From the NCBI GenBank assembly GCA_947479185.1, contig CANJYY010000206.1, positions 1 to 5,564 on the forward strand: a DNA stretch of 5,564 nucleotides, read 5' to 3'. The position numbers and the translations under genes were made by a program. The notes beneath the pieces are model-generated. The model worked only from the letters and a program-made list of their open reading frames with translations. It did not search any database and had not been told where the DNA came from. Source of the stretch: Caulobacteraceae bacterium (GTDB lineage Bacteria; Pseudomonadota; Alphaproteobacteria; Caulobacterales; Caulobacteraceae). Below are positions 1-5,320 of the stretch, in pieces. How positions within the stretch are numbered: the stretch's first letter is position 1; every line of letters begins with the position of its first letter.

Positions 1-418
1 GATGGTGCTGCTGGAGGCGCTGCGCCTCTATCCGCCCGTGCCGATCATCATGCGCCAGGTGGTCGAGCCCGTGGTCCTGTGCGGCGAGAGCCTCGGCAAG
101 GGCTGCCTCGTCTGGATCAGCCCCTGGGTGATGCACCGGCACACCGGCTCCTGGGATAACCCGACCGCCTTCATGCCCGAGCGGTTCGCCGGCAAGGCCC
201 AGCCGTGGATCAGCGAGCCGGCCTACCTGCCCTTCGGCGCCGGCCCGCGCATCTGCATCGGCGCGGCCTTCGCCCTGGCCGAGGCCTCGATCATGCTGGC
301 GAAGGTGCTGGAGCGGTTCGAATTTTCACTGGAAAGCGATCGCCCCGTGATGCCCGTCGGCGGCGTGACGACCGCGCCGGACCACGAGCCGTGGTTCCGG
401 ATCGAAGCTGTCCGCTGA
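1..418 (+). CDS. Cytochrome P450, C-terminal part (5' end outside window)
   Basis: This is the C-terminal third of a cytochrome P450, a heme-thiolate monooxygenase that inserts one oxygen atom into an organic substrate using electrons from a redox partner. About 138 residues lie in the window and the frame runs in from the left edge, so the first in-frame ATG (base 2) is internal and not the true start. Counting from that Met, the K-helix ExxR motif is EALR (5-8), followed by a PERF motif (59-62). The heme-binding loop FGAGPRICIG (78-87) has the axial cysteine at 85. All core motifs are intact and the stop is TGA at 416-418. The loop and PERF resemble class-E-like bacterial P450s. Substrate and CYP family cannot be told from this part. 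No ferredoxin or reductase gene is visible nearby. The thioesterase gene follows on the same strand after 42 bases, so the two are probably co-transcribed. Confidence 0.95.
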   Translation, partial: MVLLEALRLYPPVPIIMRQVVEPVVLCGESLGKGCLVWISPWVMHRHTGSWDNPTAFMPERFAGKAQPWISEPAYLPFGAGPRICIGAAFALAEASIMLAKVLERFEFSLESDRPVMPVGGVTTAPDHEPWFRIEAVR

Positions 419-460
419 CGACTTTCCTTCCCCCGCGAAAACCCGCGCATTGAGAGTCGC

Positions 461-1276
461 ATGGGACGATTTCACGAAGACACCGCCGTCGCCGAGATCG
501 ACGGCGTCCTGACCGCCACCCTTTCGAAGGACTGGGAAATCTGGGGGCCGAACGGCGGCTATGTCGCCGCCATCGCCCTGCGCGCGGCGGGGACCCTGGC
601 GCCGGAGGGCCACCGGCCGGCCAGCTTCTCCTGCCAGTATCTGTCGGTCGGCGCCTTCGGCCCGGCCCAGGCCGACGTGCGGGTGCTGAAGGCAGGGCGT
701 TCTGCGGTCTGTATCGCCGTGGAGCTGTCGCAGGCCGGCAAGGTGTTCCTGACCGCCCAGGTCTGGACCACCAACCGCGAGGGCGGCCCGGAAATGGCCG
801 CGGCGACCCCGCCCGCGTCACCGCCCCCGGCGGAGCTCAAGCCGAATGAGCACTACCTGCCCGCCGATGCGCCCAAGCATCCCTTCTGGGCCAATTTCGA
901 GACCCGTCCGCTGGTGTGGATCCCCTGGGGCGAACAGCTGTCGCCCGGCGCGCCGATCCGGCAGTGGCAGCGGTTCCTCGACTTCGAGCCGGTCGACGTC
1001 TTCGCCGACTGCGCCCGGTCGCTGGTGCTGATCGACACCATCCTGTGGCCGGCCCATCGCCGGGCCCAGCCGCCGGAGGCGGACTACATCGCGCCGAGCC
1101 TCGACCTGGCCGTCTGGTTCCACGAGCACCCCGGGGGGGCCGACTGGCTGCTGGTCGACGCCCGCTCGGAAAAGGCCCACGGCGGCCTGATCCACGGCGG
1201 CGCCCAGGTCTGGAGCGAGGACGGCCGCCTGCTGGCCAGCGGCAACGGCCAGATGCTGCATTCGCCGAGACGGTAA
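461..1276 (+). CDS. TesB-like double-hotdog acyl-CoA thioesterase
   Basis: A 271-residue protein of the thioesterase-like (TesB / 4HBT_3) superfamily, which hydrolyses acyl-CoA to free acid and CoA in the cytoplasm. Length and layout fit two hotdog folds. The N-terminal one (about 5-105) carries the NGGY helix start (31-34) and a QYLSVGAFGPA strand-turn. A Pro/Ala-rich linker lies around 112-130. The C-terminal fold (about 145-268) has SLDLAVWFH (213-221), DARSEKAHGG and DGRLLASGNGQML. By pattern with E. coli TesB (Asp/Thr/Gln active site), the likely counterparts are D215, S236 and Q264; this alignment is from memory. No signal peptide is seen. The ATG at 461 follows a GAGAG stretch (452-456), an acceptable ribosome binding site. 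It lies 42 bases after the P450 stop, suggesting joint expression and perhaps a shared acyl or lipid substrate. The acyl-chain preference is unknown. A run of seven G at 1133-1139 lies in frame and does not break the gene. Confidence 0.88.
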   Translation: MGRFHEDTAVAEIDGVLTATLSKDWEIWGPNGGYVAAIALRAAGTLAPEGHRPASFSCQYLSVGAFGPAQADVRVLKAGRSAVCIAVELSQAGKVFLTAQVWTTNREGGPEMAAATPPASPPPAELKPNEHYLPADAPKHPFWANFETRPLVWIPWGEQLSPGAPIRQWQRFLDFEPVDVFADCARSLVLIDTILWPAHRRAQPPEADYIAPSLDLAVWFHEHPGGADWLLVDARSEKAHGGLIHGGAQVWSEDGRLLASGNGQMLHSPRR

Positions 1277-1283
1277 GTATTGG

Positions 1284-1307
1284 GGACATGCACTTCAGTG
1301 CGTGTCC
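1284..1307. repeat. Short REP-like hairpin, copy 1 (GGGGACA family)
   Basis: A 10-bp stem GGACATGCAC / GTGCGTGTCC closes a four-base loop TTCA, with one T-G mismatch (1289 against 1302). It is preceded by two more G, giving the motif GGGGACATGCAC. It sits in the 40-base gap between two convergent gene ends (1276 and 1317). A second member of the same family lies at 1955-1983. No T-run follows on either strand, so it is not a classical intrinsic terminator, although it could slow polymerase or protect 3' ends of transcripts from both sides. Confidence 0.7.
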
Positions 1308-1316
1308 ACGTCGGGC

Positions 1317-1679
1317 TCACTCCCGCCCGGCGGGGCCATAACCCTTGAACGTCAGCAGCCCGCCGATCACCAGCAGCAGCGCGAACACGGCCCAGGTTCC
1401 CGGGCCTTCGGCCAGCTGGTTCGCCGCGGGAAAGGCCATCCGGTAGAGGCCGGCGATCACGAAGGCCCAGCCTGACAGCGTCACCAGGCTCGACAGGCTC
1501 CACGACCAGCGACCGTAGGCCTGCAGGATCGCCACCCCGGCGATGAGCAGCAGCGTGCCGTCCAGATAGACCACCGGCGCGGGATTGCCCGCGAACAGCC
1601 GGAGATTGGGCGCTTCGGTCAGGGTCAGCGCCACCAGCACGGGACCGAGAATGCGGGCGATGCGCCGGGAAATTTCCAT
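1317..1679 (-). CDS. Small four-helix integral membrane protein, function unknown
   Basis: I do not recognise this protein. From the ATG at 1679 it has 120 residues and four hydrophobic stretches at about 8-24, 36-55, 59-80 and 93-112, with a basic N-terminus (SRRIAR) and a short polar C-terminal tail (KGYGPAGRE). It is therefore probably an inner-membrane protein. No catalytic, metal or transport motif is visible. An upstream in-frame ATG at 1709 would add ten hydrophilic residues (MVREPSEASS). I prefer 1679 because GAGG lies eight bases ahead of it, while the 1709 start has no evident ribosome binding site. The stop at 1317-1319 faces the thioesterase gene across a 40-base gap with a hairpin. 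Upstream lies a gene-free stretch with repeats, so the gene is probably transcribed alone. No convincing promoter was found; a CATTAT stretch near 1709-1714 (minus strand) is only a weak -10 candidate. Confidence 0.75.
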   Translation of the reverse strand: MEISRRIARILGPVLVALTLTEAPNLRLFAGNPAPVVYLDGTLLLIAGVAILQAYGRWSWSLSSLVTLSGWAFVIAGLYRMAFPAANQLAEGPGTWAVFALLLVIGGLLTFKGYGPAGRE

Positions 1680-1744
1680 GGAGGACGCCTCGCTGGGTTC
1701 ACGGACCATAATGCGAGACGCGTCCGCGCGTAGCGTTGCGCTGG

Positions 1745-1756
1745 GTCAAAGCCCGT
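1745..1756. repeat. 12-base direct repeat, left copy
   Basis: GTCAAAGCCCGT at 1745-1756 recurs exactly at 1988-1999, where it covers the stop codon and last codons of the lyase gene (Gly-Leu-stop on the minus strand). The two copies enclose both palindromic elements. It may be a target duplication, a remnant of a local duplication of the gene end, or chance. Confidence 0.45.
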
Positions 1757-1812
1757 GGCGGCGAAGTCCGGTCACGGCCAGGCGGAGTTCAGCTATCGCT
1801 GTCCCGAAAATT

Positions 1813-1936
1813 CGTCATCGTCGGACTTGTTCCGACGACCCAAGCACACGGTTTGGCCGGAAGCGTGACAGCGTTTCCGCGGGACCATCTCTCGGCGCCG
1901 AGGTCATGGGTCGTCGGAACAAGTCCGACGATGACG
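1813..1936. repeat. Paired-hairpin inverted repeat (BIME/MITE-like intergenic element)
   Basis: The 30 bases at 1813-1842 are the exact reverse complement of those at 1907-1936. The arms are separated by 64 bases. Each arm is itself a hairpin: TCGTCGGA and TCCGACGA form an 8-bp stem around the loop CTTGT, at about 1819-1839 in the left arm, mirrored in the right. The spacer contains a perfect 12-bp palindrome CTCGGCGCCGAG (1891-1902). The arm pattern of a CGTCAT lead, a self-complementary stem around CTTGT and a trailing CCA resembles intergenic palindromes I recall as abundant in Caulobacterales and other alphaproteobacteria. The element has no coding capacity and lies wholly between genes. 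Confidence 0.85.
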
Positions 1937-1954
1937 GAGAATAGGGGCGGCTTA

Positions 1955-1983
1955 GGGGACACGTACCCTTGGTACATGTCCCC
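1955..1983. repeat. Short REP-like hairpin, copy 2 (GGGGACA family)
   Basis: A 13-bp stem, GGGGACACGTACC (1955-1967) against GGTACATGTCCCC (1971-1983), closes a CTT loop with one mismatch (1962 against 1976). Read on the minus strand it begins GGGGACATGTACC and aligns with copy 1 at 1282-1309, with the mismatch at the same eighth stem position. It starts five bases after the lyase stop codon, a common place for REP-type elements. It may stabilise the lyase mRNA 3' end or act as a weak terminator, but there is no T-run. Confidence 0.75.
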
Positions 1984-1988
1984 GGCTG

Positions 1989-3038
1989 TCAAAGCCCGTA
2001 GAGCGCCGCGTATTCCGGGTCCTTGGCGGCGATCTGTTTCGCGCAGTCGATCATCACCTTGGCCTGCTTCCAGGTGGCGTCGTCCTGCATCTTGCCGTCG
2101 AGCATGACCACGCCGGTGCCGTCGGGCATGCCCTCGAGGATGCGCTTGGCGAAGGCCACCTCGCCCGGGTCGGGGCTGAACACCCGCTTGGCGATGGCGA
2201 TCTGGCCCGGGTGCAGGCTCCAGGCGCCGGCGCAACCGAGCAGGAAGGCGTTGCGGAACTGCTGCTCGCAGGCGTCGCCGTCGGAGATGTCGCCGAACGG
2301 GCCGTAGAAGGGCTTGATGCCGTAGGCGGCGCAGGCGTCGACCATCTTGGCGAAGGTGTAGTGCCAGATGTCCTGCTGGGCGCTGAGGCGCGGCTGGCCG
2401 TCGTCGCGCGGGTCTTCCATCACCTTGTAGAACGGGTGGCCGCCGCCGACGCGGGTGGTCTTCATCTGCCGGCTGGCGGCGAGGTCGGCGGGGCCGAGGC
2501 TGATGCCGTGCATGCGCGGGCTGGCGGCGCAGATGGCCTCGACGTTGTTGACGCCCTCGGCGGTTTCCAGGATGGCGTGCAGCAGGATCGGCTTCTTCAG
2601 GCCGTGCTTCGCCTCGAGGATCGCCAGCATCTGGTCCATGTAGTGGATGTCCCAGGGCCCCTCGACCTTGGGCACCATCATCACGTCCAGTTTGTCGCCG
2701 ACGCCGGCGACGATGTCCTGCACGTCGTCCAGGTGCCAGGGCGAGTTGAGGCAGTTGATGCGGGTCCACAGGCCCACGCCCATGGCGGCGAAGTCGGTGG
2801 CGTTGGCCATCTCGATGAAGCCGGCGCGGGCCGCGTCCTTGGCGTCGGCGGGGATGGCGTCCTCAAGATTGCCGAGGATCACGTCGACGGTCGGGGCGAT
2901 CTCAGGGACCTTGGCGCGGATCTTTTCCAGGTGGGTCGGGACGAAGTGGATCATCCGCTCAACCCGCACCGGCAGGTCGCGCAGCGGCGCCGGGGCGCCG
3001 ATGGCCAGTGGCTTGAAAAACCCGCGCGGCGTCTTCAT
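1989..3038 (-). CDS. mcl: Malyl-CoA / beta-methylmalyl-CoA (citramalyl-CoA) lyase, long form
   Basis: A 349-residue enzyme of the HpcH/HpaI aldolase / citrate-lyase beta (CitE-like) family. Members reversibly cleave malyl-CoA to acetyl-CoA and glyoxylate, and beta-methylmalyl-CoA to propionyl-CoA and glyoxylate. It is a soluble TIM barrel needing a divalent metal. Seen here are the N-terminal FKPLAIGAP (8-16), the substrate arginine in LWTRIN (R93), the metal ligands E158 (ILETAEG) and D185 ([10 protein letters not shown]), the GGGHPFY loop (198-204), and the C-terminal lid [12 protein letters not shown], with D319 or D320 as the lid aspartate. Length and sequence match, from memory, the roughly 348-residue Chloroflexus-type trifunctional lyase better than the shorter Rhodobacter or Methylobacterium enzymes. 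The ATG at 3038 follows GGGGAT (3045-3050). The gene lies 63 bases after the channel gene on the same strand, a gap with palindromes that may hold its own promoter. No other pathway gene is nearby. Citramalyl-CoA as the main substrate is the chief alternative. Confidence 0.88.
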   Translation of the reverse strand: MKTPRGFFKPLAIGAPAPLRDLPVRVERMIHFVPTHLEKIRAKVPEIAPTVDVILGNLEDAIPADAKDAARAGFIEMANATDFAAMGVGLWTRINCLNSPWHLDDVQDIVAGVGDKLDVMMVPKVEGPWDIHYMDQMLAILEAKHGLKKPILLHAILETAEGVNNVEAICAASPRMHGISLGPADLAASRQMKTTRVGGGHPFYKVMEDPRDDGQPRLSAQQDIWHYTFAKMVDACAAYGIKPFYGPFGDISDGDACEQQFRNAFLLGCAGAWSLHPGQIAIAKRVFSPDPGEVAFAKRILEGMPDGTGVVMLDGKMQDDATWKQAKVMIDCAKQIAAKDPEYAALYGL

Positions 3039-3061
3039 GGCGTTATCCCCGTCCCTGCATT

Positions 3062-3094
3062 TCGCAATTGCGAGCGGTATTGCGGCGGCGCCGC
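3062..3094. promoter_or_regulatory. Palindromes upstream of the lyase gene (possible operator)
   Basis: The 63-base gap between the channel stop and the lyase start contains a perfect 12-bp palindrome TCGCAATTGCGA (3062-3073), a further ATTGCG half-site 12 bases on (3079-3084; the first is at 3067-3072), and a perfect 10-bp palindrome GCGGCGCCGC (3085-3094). The AT-containing palindrome stands out in GC-rich surroundings and lies 23 bases ahead of the lyase ATG. That would suit a repressor or activator site over the promoter or leader. The regulator is unknown, and the GC-only palindrome may be compositional chance. Confidence 0.4.
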
Positions 3095-3101
3095 GAGGGC
3101 G

Positions 3102-4127
3102 TCAAGACTTGCGCGGATCGAGCGGCGGCTGTTCGTCCTCGTCGGCCGGGCGCAGCAGATCATCGACCGCGTCGTTGCTCGAGGTCCGCGCCTTGCGGCC
3201 GCGCACCGGCGTCGCCGGCCCCGACTGCAGCCCAAGCGAGCGGCGGGCGGCATCGCCCTCCTCGTCGAACAGCGACCGCACCCGCAGGTCCAGCTGCGGC
3301 GCGGGCGTCTCGATGCCGGCCTTGCGCAGGGCGTCGTCGATCGCCCAGGTGTAGGCCGCCTGCATGGCGTTGGGCCGCTTGACAGCTTCCAGCCTGGGCC
3401 AGACCACCAGCTCGAAGTTCAGGCCAGACTCGCCGAAGCCGACCAGCCAGACCTGGGTGCGGAAGGCGCCGCTGTCGGGCAGGGTGAACGGCACCGCCGC
3501 CGCCGCCGCCAGACCCGCGTCGCGCACCTTCTCCTTGTCGACGCCATAGGGCGCCCGGAACGGGATGCGGATGCGCCGGGTGTGCCCGCGCAGCGTCCAG
3601 TTGGTCACGGTGCCCTGGATGAGCTGGCTGTTGGGGATGAGGATGTCGACGCTGTCGTTGTTGCGGATGCGGGTCGCCCGGGCGCCGATCTCGTGGATCA
3701 CGCCGCGCTGGCCGCTCTCCAGCTCGATGTAGTCCCCGACCCGCAGGGACTCGTCGAAGATCAGCACGATGCCGGAGACGAACTCCTTGACCACGCCCTG
3801 CAGGCCGAGGCCCACGCCGACGCCGAGCGCCCCGCCGAACACCGCCAGCGAGGACAGGTTGACGCCGAGCGTCGAGACCCCGGCGATCGCGCCGAACACC
3901 ACCAGTCCGTAGACCGACAGCTTCTCGACGATGTAGAGGCCGGCCCCGCCGCGCGTGGCCTTGGCCCGCACCCGCTGCATCGCCAGGCTGACCAGCCGGG
4001 CCGCGACGAGGGCGACCACGACGGTCAGGATGGCGGCGATCAGGCCGCCGGACGTGACCGGGGTCTTGCCGATGTTGAACAACACCAGCTTGTCGATGTG
4101 GCCGAGAGCCTCCAGGTCGGTCTGCAC
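3102..4127 (-). CDS. MscS-family small-conductance mechanosensitive ion channel
   Basis: A 341-residue inner-membrane channel of the MscS family, which opens under membrane tension and releases solutes on osmotic downshock. It has the simple three-helix plan: TM1 about 26-48, TM2 about 66-88 and pore helix TM3 about 92-122. TM3 carries the Gly/Ala-rich stretch GGALGVGVGLGLQG (98-111), then the beta-domain entry FDESLRVGDYIEL (124-136). The signature IGARATRIRNNDSVDILIPNS (147-167) and a mixed alpha/beta cytoplasmic domain (about 185-285) follow. The last 45 or so residues are polar, acidic and Pro-rich, and probably disordered. The start is GTG at 4127, chosen because GGAGG lies exactly eight bases before it. 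That site overlaps the stop of the upstream PhnA-like gene, so the two genes are very likely translated from one mRNA. A GCC-triplet run (3494-3510) encodes an alanine run (about 207-211). Which MscS paralogue this is cannot be told. Confidence 0.93.
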   Translation of the reverse strand: MQTDLEALGHIDKLVLFNIGKTPVTSGGLIAAILTVVVALVAARLVSLAMQRVRAKATRGGAGLYIVEKLSVYGLVVFGAIAGVSTLGVNLSSLAVFGGALGVGVGLGLQGVVKEFVSGIVLIFDESLRVGDYIELESGQRGVIHEIGARATRIRNNDSVDILIPNSQLIQGTVTNWTLRGHTRRIRIPFRAPYGVDKEKVRDAGLAAAAAVPFTLPDSGAFRTQVWLVGFGESGLNFELVVWPRLEAVKRPNAMQAAYTWAIDDALRKAGIETPAPQLDLRVRSLFDEEGDAARRSLGLQSGPATPVRGRKARTSSNDAVDDLLRPADEDEQPPLDPRKS

Positions 4128-4135
4128 GCGCGCGG

Positions 4136-4140
4136 CCTCC
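4136..4140 (-). promoter_or_regulatory. Ribosome binding site fixing the GTG start of the MscS gene
   Basis: On the minus strand the sequence TAGGAGG joins the stop codon of the PhnA-like gene (TAG, 4142-4140) to a full GGAGG (4140-4136). Eight bases separate it from the GTG at 4127. This supports GTG as the start and translational coupling of the two genes. Confidence 0.75.
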
Positions 4141-4358
4141 TAGGCCTTCTTGATGAACTCTGTCCGCAGCACGAGGCCCTTCACCTTGTCGACGTTGGCC
4201 TCGATCTCGTCGGGGTCGCCGGTCAGGCGGATCTTCTTGACCATCGTGCCGCGCTTGAGCGTGACGCCGCCCGAACCCTTGACCTTGAGGTCCTTGATCA
4301 GGGTGACGCTGTCGCCATCGGCCAGGATGGCGCCGTTGCTGTCGCGGGTTTCCGACAT
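4140..4358 (-). CDS. PhnA/YjdM C-terminal-domain protein ("alkylphosphonate utilization" family)
   Basis: A 72-residue soluble protein matching the C-terminal SH3-like domain of the PhnA/YjdM family. The family signature is clear: DSNGAILADGDSVTLIKDL (6-24), KVKG (25-28), KRGT (35-38), KKIRLTGDPDEIE (41-53) and KGLVLRTEFIKKA to the end. Full-length relatives such as E. coli PhnA (about 110 residues) carry an N-terminal four-cysteine zinc ribbon. This protein has no cysteine at all, so it is the domain alone. The name comes from early phosphonate work; PhnA is not part of the C-P lyase and its role is unsettled, so no reaction is assigned. The ATG at 4358 has AGGAA seven bases ahead (CAGGAA is the complement of 4366-4371). 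The gene starts 53 bases after xerD and ends 12 bases before the MscS gene, sharing bases with that gene's ribosome binding site. It probably belongs to the same operon. Confidence 0.88.
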   Translation of the reverse strand: MSETRDSNGAILADGDSVTLIKDLKVKGSGGVTLKRGTMVKKIRLTGDPDEIEANVDKVKGLVLRTEFIKKA

Positions 4359-4411
4359 GAGGGGGTTCCTGAAGTGGGAGTCTGGAGAGTCGCCAATGGC
4401 CCTATCATGCG

Positions 4412-5320
4412 TCAGGGCTTTTTCGCCAACGGATGCTTGCTCCGGACCACCTCGGCCAGCCGCTCCCCGGCGACGTGGGTGTAGATCTGGGTCGTGGCGA
4501 TGTCGGCGTGGCCCAGCAGGGTCTGGACGATGCGAAGGTCGGCGCCGCCCTCCAGCAGATGGGTGGCGAACGCATGACGCAGCACGTGCGGGCTGACCCG
4601 CGCCGGGTCGATGCCGGCCCCGGCGGCGGCTTCCTCCAGCAGCTGCGAGAAGCGCCGGGCCGTCAGCCGCCCGCCCTTGCCGCGCGACGGGAACAGCCAG
4701 GGATTGGCGGCGTCGCCCTTGGGGATGAAGGTCTTGCGCACCTCCAGCCAGGCCTTCACGGCCGTTCGGGCCGCGTCGTTGAGCGGGGCCAGCCGTTCCT
4801 TGCCGCCCTTGCCCTTGACCATCAGGAAGGCCGGATCGCGGGCCAGCGCCGTCAGCGGCAGGGACAGCAGTTCCGACACCCGCAGGCCCGAGGCGTAGGT
4901 CATCTCGATCAGGCAGGCGAGGCGCAGGCCCTGGGCCCCGTCCTTCGCGGCCGCCGCCGCGATCAGCCGCTCGACCTCGTCGCGCGACAGCACCTTGGGC
5001 AGCGGCCGGCCCTGTTTCGGCGCCTCGACGCGGCGGGAGGGATCGTCGGTCCGCCAGCCCTCGCCGAGCACGAAGCGGTAGAACTGCCGCACGGCCGCCC
5101 GCCGCCGGGCCGCCGTCGCCGGCGACAGGCCGGCCACGCCCATGGCGGCGAAATAGGCCTCGATGTCCTCGGCCGAGGCGGTCGACAGGTCCTGCCCCCG
5201 TCCCTTCAGGAAGGCCGTCGCGTCGGCCAGGTCCTTGCTGTAGGCCGTCAGGGTGTTGCGCGCGGAGGCGCGCTCGACCGCCATCATTTCCAGGAAGGCC
5301 TCGGCCCAGGCCTGGCTCAT
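4412..5320 (-). CDS. xerD: Tyrosine recombinase XerD
   Basis: A 302-residue site-specific tyrosine recombinase, close to the usual Xer length. With XerC it resolves chromosome dimers at dif near the terminus, under FtsK control. The N-terminal core-binding SAM-like domain (about 1-90) contains FLEMMAVERASARNTLTAYSKDL (9-31). The catalytic domain (about 108-295) has the full set: R147 in SGLRVSE, K171 in KGKGGKER, H245 and R248 in SPHVLRHAFATHLLEGGADLR, H271 in LLGHADIATTQIYTHV, and nucleophile Y280. The spacing matches E. coli XerD (R148, K172, H244, R247, H270, Y279) nearly residue for residue. XerD rather than XerC is favoured by overall likeness from memory. The ATG at 5320 overlaps the stop of the preceding gene as ATGA, so translation is probably coupled; there is only a weak ribosome binding site. 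No att-like repeats or cargo surround it, so it is housekeeping and not a phage or island integrase. Confidence 0.92.
   Translation of the reverse strand: MSQAWAEAFLEMMAVERASARNTLTAYSKDLADATAFLKGRGQDLSTASAEDIEAYFAAMGVAGLSPATAARRRAAVRQFYRFVLGEGWRTDDPSRRVEAPKQGRPLPKVLSRDEVERLIAAAAAKDGAQGLRLACLIEMTYASGLRVSELLSLPLTALARDPAFLMVKGKGGKERLAPLNDAARTAVKAWLEVRKTFIPKGDAANPWLFPSRGKGGRLTARRFSQLLEEAAAGAGIDPARVSPHVLRHAFATHLLEGGADLRIVQTLLGHADIATTQIYTHVAGERLAEVVRSKHPLAKKP

Larger units (their letters stand above)
1710..1988. other. Gene-free intergenic region holding repeats
   Basis: These 279 bases separate the membrane-protein gene from the lyase gene. I see no supported coding frame: the frames that cross it are extensions of shadows and run through the repeats. 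It contains the paired inverted repeat at 1813-1936, a REP-like hairpin at 1955-1983 and one copy of a 12-base direct repeat (1745-1756) whose partner lies at the lyase gene end. Bases 1710-1812 should carry the promoter of the membrane-protein gene, but no strong -35/-10 pair is evident. Confidence 0.7.

Noticed and set aside
419..459. Imperfect inverted repeat (CGACTTTC against GAGAGTCG) between the P450 and thioesterase genes, with an inner CGCG pair.
   Set aside because: The 7-of-8 match with a 25-base spacer overlaps the ribosome binding site but is weak and easily due to chance. It is not enough to call a regulatory structure.
1129..1139. CCCC followed by a run of seven G in the thioesterase gene, as a slippage or frameshift site.
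   Set aside because: The frame continues through the run into well-matched C-terminal motifs, so there is no evidence of a frameshift or programmed slippage.
1284..1307. Hairpin between convergent genes as an intrinsic terminator.
   Set aside because: There is no T-run on either side on either strand, and a sequence-related hairpin occurs at 1955-1983, so a repeat family explains it better. A partial role in transcript 3'-end formation is not excluded.
1789..2769. A 326-codon minus-strand frame overlapping the 3' part of the lyase gene and the intergenic repeats.
   Set aside because: It is out of frame with the well-supported lyase, has Arg/Pro-rich composition, and its C-terminal part is only a translation of the inverted repeat and hairpin.
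3494..3510. GCC/CGG triplet run as a microsatellite.
   Set aside because: It is short, in frame, and encodes an alanine run tolerated in the channel's cytoplasmic domain. Such runs are common in GC-rich genomes.
2211..4484. A 757-codon open frame on the plus strand, opposite the lyase, channel and PhnA-like genes.
   Set aside because: It is antisense to three genes with clear family motifs. It has biased low-complexity composition (His, Asp, Gly, Arg, Val) and no recognisable domain. Long stop-free antisense frames are expected in such GC-rich coding DNA.
4412..5320. Tyrosine recombinase as the integrase of an island or phage.
   Set aside because: Length, catalytic spacing and XerD-like sequence are of the housekeeping type. 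It is embedded in an operon-like gene series, with no tRNA gene, att repeats or cargo genes beside it.
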